This document shows positions 56,462 to 59,091 of a stretch of DNA of 59,091 nt, piece by piece. Position 1 is the stretch's first letter. Each line of letters starts with the position of its first letter. The notes beneath the pieces are model-generated. The model had not been told where the DNA came from. It was given only the letters and a program-made list of their open reading frames with translations, and made no database searches. The DNA is from an uncultured Pseudomonadota bacterium. Its GTDB lineage: Bacteria; Pseudomonadota; Gammaproteobacteria; Steroidobacterales; Steroidobacteraceae. Location: the NCBI GenBank assembly GCA_903927005.1, contig CAIYLH010000049.1, positions 1 to 59,091 on the forward strand. Direction: 5' to 3'. Position numbers and translations under genes: made by a program.

Positions 56462-58537
56462 TTACTGCCCGTCGCGAGGAACTTCCGACTTCCACTGCCG
56501 TGTTCGGATCAGCGCACCGTTTTCATATAGCTCGCGCTTATAGGCGACATAGAAGTTCTCAACGTCACTGGTCGTGTCCAGAATCCCGCGCCAGCGCAGC
56601 TCGCGCCCCGGCAATGTTACGGTGGTCTCCGCCTCGCCATGCACCGAACTCGACGCAGGATGCAGGTCGTCTGCCGTATAAATCATGACTTCCCGTACCG
56701 TCTCCTGGCCCCACGGGAAGTTGCTGCTGCTGCCGCCGCGCCACTCGACCGTCGCCGTCTGCGCGGCAGGATCGCGACTGACGGTCCACTTCAGCCCGGG
56801 CACGTTCGAGCTGACGTTGAGCCCCGCTTCCGCATCGGCATCGGCGGCCACGGCCGGAAGGCCTGCAGGTGAGGCGAACACCGGCGCAGGCGCAGGCCCC
56901 GCGGCCGGCACCACCGGCAGTTCCAGTCGGGAGCCTGAGTCACCGCCGACGCGCAGCGTGGTGGTCATCGCAAACGGCGTCGGCCAGACCATCGGCCACA
57001 TCGCGTTGGAGACGGCAACGCGCAGATGGTGACCAGGCGGGAACACCCACGAGGTCAGGTGCAGATCCAGGCACAGGGCGTACTCGCGTCCTGGCTGCAG
57101 CGGCGTCGGGTTGCGGTCCGAATCGCGCTGCGCGCCGGCAAGCCCCGCGCCTGCGACCAACGTGGTGACACCATCCGGCGCGACGTCCGACAGGCGCACG
57201 AACCAGTTAGCCGTCGGCGCAGAGGCCGCCGCCGCGAGGCAGACCCGTGGCCTGCCCAGCATCGATACCGGCGCCGCCAGCGGCGCTGAGTCATAAATCA
57301 GGCTGTAGGCGTCGACCGAGCGCTGATCGCCCCAGATATCGCCCCACCAGAAGTCCGGCCCGCCGCCCTCCTGCGTGGCCGCTGGCCGGTACGCCAGCGC
57401 GTGGCGGGATTCGGCGCCGGCGGTCGCGCCCAGCGCATGGTCCGCCGCCAGATAGAAGGTTTGTGCGTGCTGACCCGCAGGTGGCCAGCCGGCCTCCGCG
57501 CGCCACTCGCCGGGGATCTCGCGCAGCCGCAGATCCGGCGGGTAGGAATGGTTCATGTAGACCGACAGTGCCGGCCGGGCTAGCGCCGCGTTCTGTTCGC
57601 CCTTGAGCCAATGCGCCCACCACTCGACGGCGAGGTCACGCCACTCGATCGCAGGCCCCGGCACCGCCTCATGCGGCTCGCTGTGATTCCACGGTCCGAG
57701 CAGCGCCCGCACGGGCGATTTCAGTTCGTGCAGCATGCGCGGGATGCTGTCGCGATAGCCGTCGAGCAGACCGCCGATGAGATACACCGGGATATGGATC
57801 GAGGACAGCGGCCGCACCGGCGCGTCCCAGAACGCCCCGGCCCGCGGGTGCTGCTTGTAGAGCACGTACCACGGCGGCGTGTCGAAACGCTCAGCCAGGC
57901 TCGCCTCATCAGTCGGAAAGTCCGGTGAGCGCGTCATTGAGCTGAGCATGTCGACGTTCAGTTCGTACTCGTCGGCATGCATCATTCCGTCAAGAAAATG
58001 CACATCCTCGCGAAACAGCTCCTCAGTCGCGTCGATCGCAATGATTGCCTTGAGCCCCGGGGGGTTGCGCATTGCCAGCTGGATTGAATTGAACCCACCC
58101 CAGGAGATGCCGAACATCCCGACACTGCCGTTCGACCAGCGCTGATGCGCAAGCCACGCGATCACCGCCTCGGCGTCCAGCTGCTCCTGCTCGGAATACT
58201 CCCGCGGAATCAGCTGGCCCTGGCTGCGGCCAGTGCCGCGAATGTCGACATGCGCCGAAACAAAACCATGGCGCGCGAAGTACTCGTGCACGGGTGAGTG
58301 GTTGCTCGACTCGTCCTTGCGATACGGCAAGTACTCAAGCACGGCCGGAAAGCGCTCGTGCGCGGAGCGGGCCTTGGGCATGTACACCGTCGCCGACAGC
58401 CGCACGCCATCGGCAAGCGTGATCCACGACTCGTGCACGTCAATATCGTATAGCCGCGCTGGCGCCGCGACGACGGAGCCTGCGAAGGTGCAGCACAGCA
58501 GCAGACCGAACAGACTGAATGCAGGACGCTGGTTCAC
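56462..58537 (-). CDS. Secreted CocE/NonD-family hydrolase
   Basis: An exported alpha/beta hydrolase of 691 residues. A signal peptide covers about 1-24 (ending SVVAAP). The S15/CocE domain has HVDIRGTGRSQGQ near 95 and the nucleophile Ser in GMFGISWGGFNS near 145; YLIGGLLDGYRDSI and GPWNHSEPHE near 270-295 supply Asp and His. The C-terminal PepX_C beta domain (VFPPGHHLRVAVSNAMWP) fits the family. Members hydrolyse acyl esters, amides or X-Pro peptides; no substrate can be named. It lies next to a nonribosomal synthase end on the same strand and may act on its product, which is inference. Confidence 0.88.
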   Translation of the reverse strand: MNQRPAFSLFGLLLCCTFAGSVVAAPARLYDIDVHESWITLADGVRLSATVYMPKARSAHERFPAVLEYLPYRKDESSNHSPVHEYFARHGFVSAHVDIRGTGRSQGQLIPREYSEQEQLDAEAVIAWLAHQRWSNGSVGMFGISWGGFNSIQLAMRNPPGLKAIIAIDATEELFREDVHFLDGMMHADEYELNVDMLSSMTRSPDFPTDEASLAERFDTPPWYVLYKQHPRAGAFWDAPVRPLSSIHIPVYLIGGLLDGYRDSIPRMLHELKSPVRALLGPWNHSEPHEAVPGPAIEWRDLAVEWWAHWLKGEQNAALARPALSVYMNHSYPPDLRLREIPGEWRAEAGWPPAGQHAQTFYLAADHALGATAGAESRHALAYRPAATQEGGGPDFWWGDIWGDQRSVDAYSLIYDSAPLAAPVSMLGRPRVCLAAAASAPTANWFVRLSDVAPDGVTTLVAGAGLAGAQRDSDRNPTPLQPGREYALCLDLHLTSWVFPPGHHLRVAVSNAMWPMVWPTPFAMTTTLRVGGDSGSRLELPVVPAAGPAPAPVFASPAGLPAVAADADAEAGLNVSSNVPGLKWTVSRDPAAQTATVEWRGGSSSNFPWGQETVREVMIYTADDLHPASSSVHGEAETTVTLPGRELRWRGILDTTSDVENFYVAYKRELYENGALIRTRQWKSEVPRDGQ

Positions 58538-58632
58538 GAAACCTCCAATAGATAAGTCATCTAGCCCTGGAGTCCTGGCTGTGATTCATGCAGCTGCTCC
58601 TCTACCTTCTCGCTGATCCAGGCGCCGTATGT

Positions 58633-59091
58633 TCATGAAGCCGGTAACGCAGGAGGAAGACGGCTCAGGACACGATTCAGATGCTCGGCGATGATCACCG
58701 CTGATTCGGGATCGAGCATTTTTCCATGGACCGCGTCGACATCAATGATCTCAATGGCGCCCGCGGTGACCCGGGCAAGTTGCTCGTGCAGTGAGAGCTC
58801 ATTACCGGCAGCCCTGAAATACAGAATCGGCGCACCCACTCGATACAGCACGCTCGACGACACCAGCCTTGCAACGTGCTTCTGGAAGGCGATGATGCGT
58901 TGCATCAGCGGCACCTCCAGCGGCTGGACATCGGTACGGCCCTGTCGTGCGCGTTCCTGCAGATCTTGGTATTCACTCTCCTCCGTCGCTATCAAGGCAC
59001 CAGCTGCATCTGCTCCCTCGGAGCTGGAGATTGATTCAAACATCGTGTCCATGATCACAAGCAATGCCACCGACTCACCCTGCGCCTCCAG
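58633..59091 (-). CDS. C-terminal thioesterase domain of an NRPS or PKS (partial)
   Basis: The frame is open through the right edge, so this is the end of a larger gene. The visible 152 residues match the second half of a type I thioesterase: LEAQGESVALLVIMDTM after the nucleophile strand, a helical lid (MQRIIAFQKHVARLV), the strand APILYFRAAGNE, and the catalytic His in IDVDAVHGKMLDPESA. Such domains release the finished chain from an assembly line by hydrolysis or cyclisation. The catalytic Ser lies outside. A free-standing type II thioesterase is possible but less likely. The 95 bp between this gene and the CocE gene hold no terminator I can see. Confidence 0.78.
   Translation of the reverse strand: MEAQGESVALLVIMDTMFESISSSEGADAAGALIATEESEYQDLQERARQGRTDVQPLEVPLMQRIIAFQKHVARLVSSSVLYRVGAPILYFRAAGNELSLHEQLARVTAGAIEIIDVDAVHGKMLDPESAVIIAEHLNRVLSRLPPALPAS

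Overview
The window reads as a piece of a high-GC gammaproteobacterial chromosome with one end of an integrated phage-type element. Gene content (thrABC, pgsA-uvrC beside tRNA-Gly and tRNA-Cys, phoPQ, msrPQ, aceBA, mazG, fadH, a class II DAHP synthase) and very strong third-position GC fit a Xanthomonadales/Nevskiales/Steroidobacterales-like organism. That placement is inferred from gene content only; no 16S rRNA gene is present.

Positions 1-9.93 kb: the right end of a prophage or phage satellite. It holds a tyrosine integrase co-transcribed with a CGNR-like zinc-finger protein, a divergent control region, two small MerR-type regulators, a RepB-type primase fused to a helicase-like ATPase, an excisionase-like HTH protein, small and large terminase, four small unknown genes and a Mu I-like prohead protease/scaffold. 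The left end, including capsid and any portal or tail genes, lies outside. The element abuts the 3' end of tRNA-Cys, which with tRNA-Gly, pgsA and uvrC keeps the order known from the E. coli uvrC-pgsA-glyW-cysT locus. A sigma70-like promoter precedes the tRNAs.

10.1-25.9 kb, mostly minus strand: pgsA and uvrC; the glyoxylate shunt genes aceB-aceA; an RluE-type pseudouridine synthase whose end overlaps the convergent DAHP synthase gene; a tightly packed PepSY-phoP-phoQ-hrpA string; a glycine-zipper envelope protein; mazG with a NudL-type hydrolase.

26.0-36.3 kb, plus strand: purB, a DUF7931-like gene, mnmA, acnA and a HAD phosphatase; then an iron-uptake pair (cupredoxin and an FTR1 permease carrying an extra barrel-like domain) behind a promoter with a Fur box between -35 and -10; then msrP-msrQ, with msrQ apparently starting at CTG. 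A 330-bp gap follows with the decayed tail of a ParE-type toxin gene.

36.6-44.5 kb, minus strand: a YgjP-type metallopeptidase, fadH, and a five-gene string of adaptor, ABC ATPase, two FtsX/MacB-type permeases and a secreted helical-repeat protein. 44.5-46.8 kb, plus strand: tatD and an M20 peptidase.

46.8-59.1 kb, minus strand: thrA-thrB-thrC with a membrane-anchored NERD protein overlapping thrC; a YgiQ-type radical SAM gene with a tiny overlapping partner; a histone H1-like gene; a hemolysin III family protein; a secreted CocE/NonD hydrolase; and at the right edge the C-terminal thioesterase domain of a nonribosomal peptide or polyketide synthase, suggesting a biosynthetic cluster just outside.

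No CRISPR array, rRNA gene or insertion sequence was seen. The points most worth following up are the FTR1-barrel fusion, the palindromic insert in the phage primase gene, the CTG start of msrQ, the five-gene ABC string, and the synthase edge.
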